Assembly (NCBI GenBank): GCA_019358945.1
Contig: JAHHIE010000002.1
Location: 186,001-250,000, forward strand
Source: Stenomitos rutilans HA7619-LM2
Lineage (GTDB): Bacteria; Cyanobacteriota; Cyanobacteriia; Leptolyngbyales; Leptolyngbyaceae
Reading direction: 5' to 3'
DNA: 64,000 nucleotides
The translations under genes were made by a program, and so were the position numbers. Position 1 is the stretch's first letter. Every line of letters begins with the position of its first letter. This document shows positions 14,635-22,970 of the stretch, one piece after another. The notes under the pieces are model-generated. The model saw nothing but the letters and a program-made list of their open reading frames with translations, did not search any database and was not told the DNA's origin.

Positions 14635-16215
14635 CTAGACGAGCGACTTCATCCAATTAACGTTAGATGGCATTTGATCAAGACTAGCAAAGGCGATCGC
14701 CGCCGCCATTACCGCATCATCATGCATCCCTGATTCAGCTTGACGCAACCGCGAAGCCCCTTTGATAGTTTCAATAAAATGCGGCATCTCTTGAGCAATC
14801 GCGCTGTCTGCCGGGAACTGTAACTGTTCGCGCTCTAAAAGCAAAATGAGGCGATCGGTGTTGATCAACTTGGATGTATTAGTGGTGCAGACACCTTGCC
14901 AGTTCCAGGCCGCTTTGAGCTGACTCAGATCTTCTAGGATGAGTGTACCGCCTGAGTTGGTTTCAACACTGACCACGCCCGGTTTATATTGTTCTAGCAG
15001 CAAAAGCGATTGAGAAATACTGTAATCTTTAGTCTTGCGACTGGCACCATATTCTGCTGCCAATGAGTATGGCGTGCGTGTCACATCCCATACTTGACAA
15101 CGGAAAAAGTCGGCACCGCCAAAGTTGGGATCAATCCCTGCCAGATAACGTCGTCCTTTCTGCGGTGCTTGCAAGCGCCCAATCGTAGCTTTCTCAATCA
15201 ACTCAAGGTTGAAAACATTCTTCTGCCCTTCGCTGAACTGAAGCTCGTATTCTTGATCCCAAGCTTGTGTAGTTAACTGGCGTTCAAGGCGCGTTTTTTC
15301 TGCCCACTCAGGATCAGCACCATACAGCGGATGCGATCGCCAATGCAAGAAAACTTTGGCCCATTTCTTGTGCTCCCACGAGCGGGTATTAGGATTTTGC
15401 CCCCGCTGAAACGGCACAATGTTGTTGGCAGGCTGACGAATAGCTGTCAAGGTTTCATTGACGCGTTTGGCTTCGCCGACACCAGCCATAATCAAACGGT
15501 AGAATAGCCCTGTACGTCCGTTCGGCGTACTGTTAAAAATCACCTTGCCGCGATCGCCCAACATTGATAGTGTCGGCATGGCTGCCTGGTATACCCCGTC
15601 AATACCGTCGATAAACGCAGCTTCGTCAAAGAGAATGACCGAAACAGATGGGATACCACGAGCAGCGCGGGCGGTAACAGGTAGGAAATGAATGCGTCCC
15701 AGACCCTTAAAGGCAAGTTTGGTTGCACTTTCGCTAGTTAGTACTGGGCAAAGCGAACCAAGAGAGATTGCCATGTCTCGAATCCGTCTGCCCAATTCAG
15801 ACGAATCACCTTGAGTCTTGCTGAACACTACGGCACTAAACCCTGGTTCTGTGAGCGCTCGCATCAACAAATAGCAGCAGATGGTTTCTGAAACACCCAT
15901 CTGCCGTGACTTGCAAATGACTGTGTTCTGACTTTGCTCGATTGATTGGATCAGGTCAATCTGGTAGTCGTATGGTGCAAACGGTTTGACCGTACCAGAG
16001 GTCTGAATCTGGGTCATGGGCGCAAAGATTGCCCACAGAGACACGAACGCCCCTACCGCAATCAGCTTTTGTGCCGTTTCCCTTAAATGCCTTGCAACAG
16101 TCGATTCTTTCGTCGATGCTGTAACGCTATCATCAATCAGCTTTTGCGTGGTTGACTTAAGCCTGCGATCGCTATGCTTCGGTAGTAGCGCTAGGCTCAT
16201 CACCGTCACCTTCAT
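14635..16215 (-). CDS. terL: Terminase large subunit (TerL)
   Basis: A 526-residue packaging ATPase and nuclease that cuts concatemeric DNA and pumps it through the portal. Visible motifs are a variant Walker A, CKSRQMGVSE (101-110), with the lysine shifted forward as in many terminases; Walker B VILFDEAA (193-200); the coupling motif NSTPNG (228-233); and RNase H-fold nuclease acidic residues at D362 (GIDPNFGG), E418 (VSVETN) and HDD (498-500). The ATG at 16215 overlaps the small terminase gene by 44 bases. A second ATG at 16200 is also possible. The gene precedes the portal in transcription order. Confidence 0.93.
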   Translation of the reverse strand: MKVTVMSLALLPKHSDRRLKSTTQKLIDDSVTASTKESTVARHLRETAQKLIAVGAFVSLWAIFAPMTQIQTSGTVKPFAPYDYQIDLIQSIEQSQNTVICKSRQMGVSETICCYLLMRALTEPGFSAVVFSKTQGDSSELGRRIRDMAISLGSLCPVLTSESATKLAFKGLGRIHFLPVTARAARGIPSVSVILFDEAAFIDGIDGVYQAAMPTLSMLGDRGKVIFNSTPNGRTGLFYRLIMAGVGEAKRVNETLTAIRQPANNIVPFQRGQNPNTRSWEHKKWAKVFLHWRSHPLYGADPEWAEKTRLERQLTTQAWDQEYELQFSEGQKNVFNLELIEKATIGRLQAPQKGRRYLAGIDPNFGGADFFRCQVWDVTRTPYSLAAEYGASRKTKDYSISQSLLLLEQYKPGVVSVETNSGGTLILEDLSQLKAAWNWQGVCTTNTSKLINTDRLILLLEREQLQFPADSAIAQEMPHFIETIKGASRLRQAESGMHDDAVMAAAIAFASLDQMPSNVNWMKSLV

Positions 16216-16708
16216 AACTGTCAGTAATCAAAAATCCGTTGGGCAGTGGTTTCACTTTGTACCCATAAGCTGCAAATGTTGCCAACGCGTCTGACAGAGG
16301 TAGTCGTTTGCCAATGACACTTTCAATCACCCATTGCGGTGTAGGCACTGAGCTAACGACCTTTTTTTTCTCGATCGTCACTTTGGCATCGCCTGTTTCT
16401 ACGCCATCCTTATCTGTAAGTGCCTCAGTTTTTTCAATTTCGTAGATGTTGGTCTGTTTGGCTCTGCCATAAAGGTAGCTATCTCGCTGCTTGAGTGCCT
16501 GTTCAATGATTTCAGGATCAACATGGCAACGATAATCGTTCAATGCTAACTGTACTTTCTGGACTAGGGGGGTAACGGTATGCAGCCAAAAATAATAAGT
16601 TGACTTTGTAATCTTGGCAGCTTTCCAGGCGGTCTTAAGACTACCAGTTCGTCTAATAGTGTCCAATAAAATTGCTTCAACTTCTGGCGTGTATTTACTT
16701 TCAGCCAT
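16172..16708 (-). CDS. terS: Terminase small subunit (probable)
   Basis: A 178-residue protein starting MAESKYTPEVEAIL. The N-terminal third (TIRRTGSLKTAWKAAKITKSTYYFW) is a helix-turn-helix of the type that small terminases use to bind the packaging site. The central part is charged and helical and would oligomerise. The end (residues 160-178) is acidic. Position directly before and overlapping terL supports the call. The ATG overlaps the stop of the upstream HTH gene by one base. Confidence 0.75.
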   Translation of the reverse strand: MAESKYTPEVEAILLDTIRRTGSLKTAWKAAKITKSTYYFWLHTVTPLVQKVQLALNDYRCHVDPEIIEQALKQRDSYLYGRAKQTNIYEIEKTEALTDKDGVETGDAKVTIEKKKVVSSVPTPQWVIESVIGKRLPLSDALATFAAYGYKVKPLPNGFLITDSYEGDGDEPSATTEA

Positions 16709-17010
16709 TAGCCAACTAAATCCTTAAAGTCACAACCAAACACCTTTAACCACTCTCTCAACTCTGGCGGATCGACTTTGCGCCCCGCATTCATGATTGC
16801 GTAAACGGACGATCGCGGTAGCCCAATCATGTCAGCAAGCTGACTAATGTTGTAAGGCGATCGCTCAACTTGCTGCCTAAATTTACTAGCAAAAAGCTGC
16901 TGAGGCGTAACAGGTGTAGTATTTTCGGACACTTCCGCGTCGCTCAATCTTAGCAAGGGTAAAACAAGATATTGACCTAATGCCCTTATTATGCCTTCGG
17001 CTACCGCCAT
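16708..17010 (-). CDS. HTH regulator next to the terminase genes
   Basis: About 100 residues from an ATG at 17010 (MAVAEGIIRALGQYL); a TTG at 17019 is three codons further upstream. The segment NISQLADMIGLPRSSVYAIM is a clear lambda-repressor-like HTH, followed by NAGRKVDPPELREWLKVFG. It is the first gene of the minus-strand packaging operon. Its start region overlaps the plus-strand protease gene start at 16991, so the two arms diverge with overlapping 5' ends. It could be a late-gene regulator or a DNA-binding packaging accessory. If the real start is an internal TTG, the overlap would vanish. Confidence 0.6.
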   Translation of the reverse strand: MAVAEGIIRALGQYLVLPLLRLSDAEVSENTTPVTPQQLFASKFRQQVERSPYNISQLADMIGLPRSSVYAIMNAGRKVDPPELREWLKVFGCDFKDLVG

Positions 17011-18424
17011 TCGGTTCAACCAATTAGCGACAATCGATCACTTCGACTCGAAAGACGGGGTGATGACGGTCACGGCGATCGCGCGCACGCCGGGGATATT
17101 GACCTATCGTAATGCCGATGGATCTACTCGTCGTGAGTTGGTATCGCGTGAGTTTCTGCGACGAACAGATAGCAATGGTGTACCTTTAGTTGCTCAACTA
17201 GCAAACTTACCCGTAACAAATGAACATCCACCTTGCTTGCTGCGAAATGATGCTGACCTATTGAAAAAGTATCAAGTAGGTAGAACTCAGAACAAGGTGC
17301 ATGTCTTTGACGACGGACGTGTCCAAGTTACTTTTGACGTTTTCGATCCAGAGACACAAGACGATATTCGCCTTGGGCGTAAAGACGGCGTGAGTGTCGG
17401 TTACGAAACAGCCGTAAAACATGATGCTGGCGAATGGCATGGACAGCATTTTGATGCTATGCAAGACGAGCCGATTGACAAAGACCACATGGCAGTCTGC
17501 GTGAATAACAGAGCGATTGGCGCAAAGATTAAAGCTTTCAAATTTGACTCCGCTGACACGACTGATATTGCGTGGCAAGTAGACAGCGTGGAACCAGAAC
17601 AACCTTTAACAGCTACTCGCAAGGATGCGCCCATGCCTCAAATGTTCCAGATCGAACTGGCAACACCCGACGGTAAAGCGCCGTTTATGGTGCCTCGTGA
17701 ACTGTACATGGAAATTAAGCGACTCGGTTTAGATGATTGTGGCTGCCATGTTGACGCAGCAGAAATGGAATTAGTCTTTGATGCTGACGATGCTGAATAT
17801 CGCGTTGATAGTGACGATACACTGTGGCGCTTTGATAAGGCGACAGGCAAAGGAAAGCAATGTCCAGGCGGATATTACATTCCACAAAATCGAAACTGCA
17901 ACCCCAAAACTCATGCGAAACGGGAAGGGCAAAAGTTAAATAAATTAGCTCAGAAAAAATCAACTTTTGACCCAGACTACGAAAAAGTAGCAGGCAAAGC
18001 AATTGATAAAAGCATGATGGCAGCAAAAGGTAGCCTTGCTGCTAGGGTTTCTGAAAACGTTCTTTCTAGTGCCTACTCTCGCGTTTCTTCGCCCTATACA
18101 GAAGGTTTAAGAAAAGAAGAAGCTGATCATCTCGCAGCAAAGACTCTGGCAAGGCGAATGCGGCGAGGCAAATCACAAAATACAACGGGCGAAATTGCCG
18201 AAGAGGCGAAGAGCAGAGAGCAAATAAGATCGCATTTCAAAAACGAAGGCATGGAACAAAGTTTGGCTTCTGACAAATCACGCAAAAAGCTAGCTCAGAA
18301 AAAGCGTATAGCCGAAAAAAGAAGACTTCAATCACAAGGTTTACCAAATGAAGGCGGCGCTTTTAGAGCAAAAGCAGCGTCTGGAAAAGGTAAACGAGCT
18401 TCAACTTACAGGATGCCAGCATGA
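16991..18424 (+). CDS. DUF2213-type prohead protease with C-terminal extension
   Basis: A 477-residue protein. Residues 1-190 match the DUF2213 capsid-maturation protease pattern: ATIDHFDSKDGVM, TPGILTYRNADGSTRRE, PVTNEHPP, RKDGVSVGYE, then DHMAVCVNNRAIGAK. The ATG at 16991 keeps the conserved N-terminal strand. Beyond residue 230 lies an acidic linker, then a Cys knuckle around C291 and C303 (CPGGYYIPQNRNC) like those of the 1,394-residue protein, then a Lys/Arg/Ala-rich helical tail to 477. DUF2213 proteins usually end after the protease and a short scaffold helix, so the basic tail is unusual. The stop overlaps the scaffold start by four bases. Confidence 0.8.
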   Translation: MPSATAIRFNQLATIDHFDSKDGVMTVTAIARTPGILTYRNADGSTRRELVSREFLRRTDSNGVPLVAQLANLPVTNEHPPCLLRNDADLLKKYQVGRTQNKVHVFDDGRVQVTFDVFDPETQDDIRLGRKDGVSVGYETAVKHDAGEWHGQHFDAMQDEPIDKDHMAVCVNNRAIGAKIKAFKFDSADTTDIAWQVDSVEPEQPLTATRKDAPMPQMFQIELATPDGKAPFMVPRELYMEIKRLGLDDCGCHVDAAEMELVFDADDAEYRVDSDDTLWRFDKATGKGKQCPGGYYIPQNRNCNPKTHAKREGQKLNKLAQKKSTFDPDYEKVAGKAIDKSMMAAKGSLAARVSENVLSSAYSRVSSPYTEGLRKEEADHLAAKTLARRMRRGKSQNTTGEIAEEAKSREQIRSHFKNEGMEQSLASDKSRKKLAQKKRIAEKRRLQSQGLPNEGGAFRAKAASGKGKRASTYRMPA

Positions 18425-19278
18425 CAACCATTACACTTCCAGGCAGCATCAAAACCTATGACGTAATGCCTGAATTGGCTGACGCAATTGAATATTCACT
18501 GCAAGTAAAACAAAGCAATGAAGCTTCTAAAAATTTTTTAGATGATAACAATGACGAGGATAGCACTATGTCAAGCCAATACTATGACAGCGATGACGAG
18601 TATGACGAAGACGAAGACGAAGACGAAGATATGAATGATGACGATGATGATATGCCCAGTGGCAAGAAAATGCCGCTCTGGCTAAAAAAGAAAATGGCAA
18701 AAAAGGACTCTGCAATAGCAGAGTTAGCCGATCGTCTCGACTCACTCGCCGCTGAAATAGAAACCAAAGATGGCGAAATCGCAGTCTTGCAAGCGATCGT
18801 TGGGCGCACTGATGCTGAAGAGGCTACTGAACACGCCGACGCTGAGGCGATCGAGGCTGAAGTGCAGGCTCGTCTTGACAGCATGTTTGAGGCATATGCT
18901 GATGCTGAGCCATACTTACCTGCTGGCTTCAAATTAGATGCCACGAGCACTCCTGCGACCATTCAGAGCGCTGCACTTAGCACCCTTGACACCGAGTTCA
19001 AGTTGGACTCAGCAGAGGCGATCGCGGGTGCCTATGCTGCCATGAAACGGTTTTCACCTAAGCGCCAGGACAGTAGCAGCCAATTAAATGGCCTTTTGTA
19101 TCAAACCTTGCCTACACCAGCAGCAAGGATAGATGCAACACCGCTCAGTATTCCTGAACTGGCACGGCTGGACAGCGCTGATCCTCGACTAGCAGCGCTT
19201 GATTTCCGCACTCAAGGCCAAGTGCGTAGCTATCGCGTTGGTCGTGAAAAAATTACTACCCAAGGAGCGCATAACTAA
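18421..19278 (+). CDS. Acidic scaffold-like protein
   Basis: A 285-residue protein with an extreme Asp/Glu run (residues 54-78) followed by a Lys patch (MPLWLKKKMAKKD) and a heptad-rich coiled coil (residues 97-125, AIAELADRLDSLAAEIETKDG). The C-terminal half is Ala/Leu-rich. Position between the protease and the capsid genes, the strong charge and the coiled coil all suit a capsid assembly scaffold, likely removed by the protease. Its end overlaps the next ATG by one base. The assignment is by context and composition rather than by homology. Confidence 0.65.
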   Translation: MTTITLPGSIKTYDVMPELADAIEYSLQVKQSNEASKNFLDDNNDEDSTMSSQYYDSDDEYDEDEDEDEDMNDDDDDMPSGKKMPLWLKKKMAKKDSAIAELADRLDSLAAEIETKDGEIAVLQAIVGRTDAEEATEHADAEAIEAEVQARLDSMFEAYADAEPYLPAGFKLDATSTPATIQSAALSTLDTEFKLDSAEAIAGAYAAMKRFSPKRQDSSSQLNGLLYQTLPTPAARIDATPLSIPELARLDSADPRLAALDFRTQGQVRSYRVGREKITTQGAHN

Positions 19279-20132
19279 TGGTTCAGTCTATCTATACGCA
19301 ACTGCCACAAGCAGGCTATCCAGGTAGTTTGTACGATTCTTGGGCAGTTGAAAAAGGCAACCGTTTTACGCTCATTAATGCTCCTGTTGCTGCCAAACAA
19401 ACCGTTGGCACGATGACAGTCGTGAAAGGTGCCAATGCTGGCGCTTATACCTATCAAGTGATCGGTACGGCACCTAATGGTAATGCGGTGAATATCATCA
19501 AAACTTACAACGCACTGGCTGGCGACGACCTCAATATTGTTGCCAATAACTTAGTGAGTCTGGTCAACAACGACGATGTGCTGAATGATTTTCTGTCGCT
19601 GACGCAAACGGGCGGAGTGATCACCACCACTGTCATTCCCAGCAACAGCAACCCGGTTACGTCGATCGCGGGCACAGCTTCAGGCAGTGGTAACTCCATT
19701 ACAGCCTCTCCCGCTGTAACAAACTATGCGGCCAACGGCATCATTTACTACGGCTATGCTTTGGGGCAATACGGGCAGGCACAAGTCAACCAGTCACAGT
19801 TAACCGGTGGCACTTGCTCCCCCATCACTACAGCCTCCAATTTGACGATTGTAGGGATTGCGATCGAGGCAAAAGCGGCTGAATTTGTTTATCCCTATAG
19901 CAATACCGCTCAAGGTGGTTGGCTACCAAACGAAGCTGTGCCTTATGCACCTGTGGGATCTGGCATTCGCATCTGGGTGCCTGTTTTAGCAGCAGTCACA
20001 TCCGGTACGGTGCCGGGTGTTTCTAACTCCACCGGGCAGTTAACAACCACCGGGAGCGGCACCGCGCTAACAGGTGCCACTTACATCAGTGATCAAGCAG
20101 TCGCAGGGTTAACCGCCCTCGTCCAACTTTAA
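19278..20132 (+). CDS. Structural cement-like (gp24-type) capsid protein
   Basis: A 284-residue, beta-rich protein high in Thr, Ala, Gly, Val and Asn with no membrane segment. The first part (PGSLYDSW, then RFTLINAPVAAKQTVG) and the end (GSGIRIWVPVLAAV) are consistent with the cement or decoration proteins that sit between protease/scaffold and DUF2184 capsid genes in related phages. It starts on the overlapping stop of the scaffold gene. The major capsid gene follows after 18 bases. An insertion of about 80 Thr/Ser/Asn-rich residues in the middle looks like an extra domain. Confidence 0.6.
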   Translation: MVQSIYTQLPQAGYPGSLYDSWAVEKGNRFTLINAPVAAKQTVGTMTVVKGANAGAYTYQVIGTAPNGNAVNIIKTYNALAGDDLNIVANNLVSLVNNDDVLNDFLSLTQTGGVITTTVIPSNSNPVTSIAGTASGSGNSITASPAVTNYAANGIIYYGYALGQYGQAQVNQSQLTGGTCSPITTASNLTIVGIAIEAKAAEFVYPYSNTAQGGWLPNEAVPYAPVGSGIRIWVPVLAAVTSGTVPGVSNSTGQLTTTGSGTALTGATYISDQAVAGLTALVQL

Positions 20133-20150
20133 TTTAGGAGGTTAACCTTA

Positions 20151-21155
20151 ATGACCGCAGCGATTCTTGATAGACCGCCAGTTGCTAGTTTTGGGCTGCG
20201 ACTGGACACTAAAGAAAATATTCAACGCACCGCTATCGCGGCTGCAAGTGTTTCTCACTTAGACGCTGGCGAAGGTTTGTTCTTTGCCCGTCAGTTGGAG
20301 TATATCGTCCCCCAACTGTATCAGGTGAAATACGCCGAACAACGCGCACGGGTACATTTTCCGGTTTCGTTTGAGGGTGGAAACGGCATCAAAACCATTA
20401 CCTACCGCGCTATAGATCGGCGTGGCAAAGCCAAAATTGTCACCAACTGGAGTACCGACTTTCCGCGTGTAAACGTGCTGGCAAGAGAAGTCTCTAACAA
20501 AGTAGTCTCTTTAGGTGACTCCTACGGTTACGACTTTCAGGAGATTCGTTCCGCCGCACAAGCCAATACACCGCTTGAACAGCTAGAAGCGAACGCGGCT
20601 CAAATGGCAATCACTGAGCTTGAAAACTCGCTGGCTTATTTTGGCGATGCCAATGCAAATGTTTATGGCGCTTTCAACAATCCATCAGTACCAATCACTT
20701 ACGCTGCCTATCCGCTAGCACTAGGTGGAACGCTTGCTGTCACGGTTGATCAAGTGGTCAGTGTTTTTAATACTGCCATCAATGGTGTCCTAGTCACGTC
20801 GCGTGGTGTGGAAAGGGTCAACATGATTCTTGTTCCATTAAAAGTCTGGACGTTTCTGTCAGTCACGCGACTTGGTAGTTACAACGACAGGACGTTAATG
20901 GAGTATCTGGAAAAAGTCTTTCCAGGTGTTGTTTTTGACTGGTGTAACGAATGCTCTGGGGCTGGCCCTAACGGGCAAGACATTATGTTTTCTTACGTGC
21001 GTGATGACATGCACTGCAACTTGTTAGTGCCTAGCGACTTTGAACAACTGCCCGTATTTTCCGATGGTGCCACTTTCTCGGTGAAGTGCCATGAACGTTT
21101 TGCTGGGGTGCGCTTACCTTACCCTGCCTCCTGTTTGCTCACCATTCTTCAATAG
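20151..21155 (+). CDS. Major capsid protein (DUF2184 family)
   Basis: A 334-residue protein preceded by a strong ribosome site (GGAGG, about nine bases before the ATG). The N-terminal half follows the DUF2184 pattern: LFFARQLEYIVPQLYQVKY, RVHFPVSFEGG, RRGKAKIVTNW, then VVSLGDSYGYDFQEIRSAA and AYFGDANANVYGAFNNP. The family is an HK97-fold coat protein. Length is normal for the family. Strong translation signals fit a major virion protein. Confidence 0.85.
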   Translation: MTAAILDRPPVASFGLRLDTKENIQRTAIAAASVSHLDAGEGLFFARQLEYIVPQLYQVKYAEQRARVHFPVSFEGGNGIKTITYRAIDRRGKAKIVTNWSTDFPRVNVLAREVSNKVVSLGDSYGYDFQEIRSAAQANTPLEQLEANAAQMAITELENSLAYFGDANANVYGAFNNPSVPITYAAYPLALGGTLAVTVDQVVSVFNTAINGVLVTSRGVERVNMILVPLKVWTFLSVTRLGSYNDRTLMEYLEKVFPGVVFDWCNECSGAGPNGQDIMFSYVRDDMHCNLLVPSDFEQLPVFSDGATFSVKCHERFAGVRLPYPASCLLTILQ

Positions 21156-21166
21156 CGACAAAACCT

Positions 21167-21592
21167 ATGCCAGCAGTTGAATTCTATGCGCGCCATCCTA
21201 AATGGGGATGGGTATCGCCTCTAACATTAGGCCCAGTTGGTTTGCAACCCGGCATGGATGTTGATCCTGGTCATAATCTGATCAGTGAAGAAGCGATCGC
21301 TTCGATGTTAGAAAACCCGTTCTTTGCTCAAACTTGGCAAGAACTTCAAGACAGCAATATTGTCAAAGTGCTGAATTTGACAACTGGCACGATCGAGCCT
21401 GATCTGCCTAGTCAATTAATTCCGGCGGTCAAGCAAGTGCAAGCAACTTCTAGCCTTTACGATTTGGAGCGCTGGCGTGACACTGATTTACGTCAGGGTG
21501 TGCAAACTGCGATCGCGGCACAAATTGAACGACTACAGCCAACCGAACCACCCAAACCAACCAATCGGGCAAAAGGACAGACGCAACCTTGA
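21167..21592 (+). CDS. Hypothetical phage head protein
   Basis: A 141-residue protein starting MPAVEFYARHPKWGW. It contains TLGPVGLQPGMDVDPGH and ends in a Pro/Thr/Lys-rich tail (PTEPPKPTNRAKG). It lies between the capsid and a DUF4054-like connector, the usual spot for a small head or head-tail accessory protein. The stop overlaps the next start by four bases. No family is recognised. Confidence 0.6.
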   Translation: MPAVEFYARHPKWGWVSPLTLGPVGLQPGMDVDPGHNLISEEAIASMLENPFFAQTWQELQDSNIVKVLNLTTGTIEPDLPSQLIPAVKQVQATSSLYDLERWRDTDLRQGVQTAIAAQIERLQPTEPPKPTNRAKGQTQP

Positions 21593-21981
21593 TTGTCACC
21601 TACGATGACTTTAGCAACGACCCTCGGTATGAATCCTTTGGAACGCTTGACGAGGGTTTGGTTCAGGTTTACCTGTACGACGCGATCGCTGACTGCGCCC
21701 CTTCTGTGTGGCGCAATCCCACTACTAGAATCAGAGCGGTTAAATTGCTGGTCGCACATCGGCTGACTCTAGCTAGCCAAGCGGGTGAAGATGCCGTTCT
21801 GCCTGGTTTTGCTTCTGGTCAGATGACTTCACTTAGCACGTCTCAAGGTTCCAATTCTGCCAGTTTTAGCCCTGTTACGGGCATTGGCAGCACAGGTGAT
21901 GAACTGCTGATGTTGACCATCTACGGTCAGGAGTTTTTGAGGTTACGTCGATCGCTTCCTACTGTTGGCTTTGTCGTTTGA
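21589..21981 (+). CDS. DUF4054-type head-tail connector
   Basis: A 130-residue protein with a TTG start that overlaps the previous stop (TTGA). The N-terminal half has the DUF4054 layout: a strand/helix with YDDFSNDPRYESF, a helix with QVYLYDAIADCAPSVW, then RIRAVKLLVAHRLTLAS, followed by a Gly/Ser-rich loop. Connectors of this family form the ring beneath the portal. Here the connector is on the capsid arm while the portal is on the opposite strand. Confidence 0.65.
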   Translation: MIVTYDDFSNDPRYESFGTLDEGLVQVYLYDAIADCAPSVWRNPTTRIRAVKLLVAHRLTLASQAGEDAVLPGFASGQMTSLSTSQGSNSASFSPVTGIGSTGDELLMLTIYGQEFLRLRRSLPTVGFVV

Positions 21982-21993
21982 GGCCTAAAGTTT

Positions 21994-22539
21994 GTGTCTT
22001 GCCAAACGCTACACCTGATTAATTCTGAGCTTGGCTGCCTCGCCCTAAAGCAAGGAGCCAATTTCGGCTTAATGCCACTGAGCGACGGCATGCGTTTCTT
22101 CTACCCAGAGAACCCAGCGGTAGCAGGCAGCGGCGATCTGACAGGTTACACCGTCATTGGCCCGATTAAAGCAGATGTGAATGGCATCGTTCTAGCCACT
22201 TTCACATGCTCAGCACCGTTCTATCAACAAAAGGTAAAAGACGGAGTGCCTGTTGTGGCTAATGGCTCTCCTGTGATGGGTAGCTACTTCACCGTCAGAT
22301 TGCCAGCAGTGGTGAAGCCAACAGCAACAGGAGACGATCGCTACCTACCTGTCCCACCCAATAGCCACAAACTGCCTGTACCGCTCGATAGCACTACGAT
22401 CGACAATCAGGTAGCAAAAGGCCTTTACAAGCTTGGCAAACATTTCTGGACGTACAGCATTCTGGCAATGCCGCCTAATGATGCGGTGGATGCGATCGAG
22501 ATCATTGCCCCGTCTCTCATGCAAGTGATTGGGAGGTAG
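21994..22539 (+). CDS. Hypothetical phage structural protein
   Basis: A 181-residue product with a GTG start 12 bases after the previous stop and a GAGG-like site upstream. It is beta-rich with Gly/Pro loops (FFYPENPAVAGSGDLTGY, RYLPVPPNSHKLPVPLD). There is no membrane segment. The position before fibre genes suggests a tail or baseplate component. I cannot name a family. Confidence 0.55.
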   Translation: MSCQTLHLINSELGCLALKQGANFGLMPLSDGMRFFYPENPAVAGSGDLTGYTVIGPIKADVNGIVLATFTCSAPFYQQKVKDGVPVVANGSPVMGSYFTVRLPAVVKPTATGDDRYLPVPPNSHKLPVPLDSTTIDNQVAKGLYKLGKHFWTYSILAMPPNDAVDAIEIIAPSLMQVIGR

Positions 22540-22541
22540 TT

Positions 22542-22970
22542 TTGACGATCTTAGACGTGGAAGTCGATAGCCCGCAACTGGAGGTAACGATTGATGGAGT
22601 CCTGGTTTTAGAAATTGACCCGATCGGCATTCAGGGGCCAAAAGGCGATCCGGGTAGTAGTGGACTGTTAAAAATGCCGTTTGCTTACGGAGATGCTTCA
22701 CCGATCGTCGTCACTTCGATCACAGGTTTTGTATTCACAGCAGCGATCGTGATTACAACTCCATTTAACGGTATTGGTGCTGCTTTGCGATTAGGTGACG
22801 CTGTTCAATCAGATCGTCTCATGAATGCCGCTCAAAACAACCCAGCGTTTGCGGCTGAGTACGAAACGAATCCAGGTTACGGGTATACCAGTGCTACGCA
22901 GCTTTTGTTCACAATCACTCCTGGCGCAGGGGCAACTCAAGGCGCTGGCTATGTTCTTCTAGAGGTCTAA
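22542..22970 (+). CDS. Short fibre-like protein with a collagen-type segment
   Basis: A 142-residue protein with a TTG start at 22542, supported by a strong GGGAGG site six bases before it. Residues 27-41 include IGIQGPKGDPGSSG, a brief collagen-like Gly-X-Y segment often seen in trimeric phage fibres. The rest is beta-rich. The gene sits between structural proteins and the fibre/adhesin genes. Confidence 0.6.
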   Translation: MTILDVEVDSPQLEVTIDGVLVLEIDPIGIQGPKGDPGSSGLLKMPFAYGDASPIVVTSITGFVFTAAIVITTPFNGIGAALRLGDAVQSDRLMNAAQNNPAFAAEYETNPGYGYTSATQLLFTITPGAGATQGAGYVLLEV

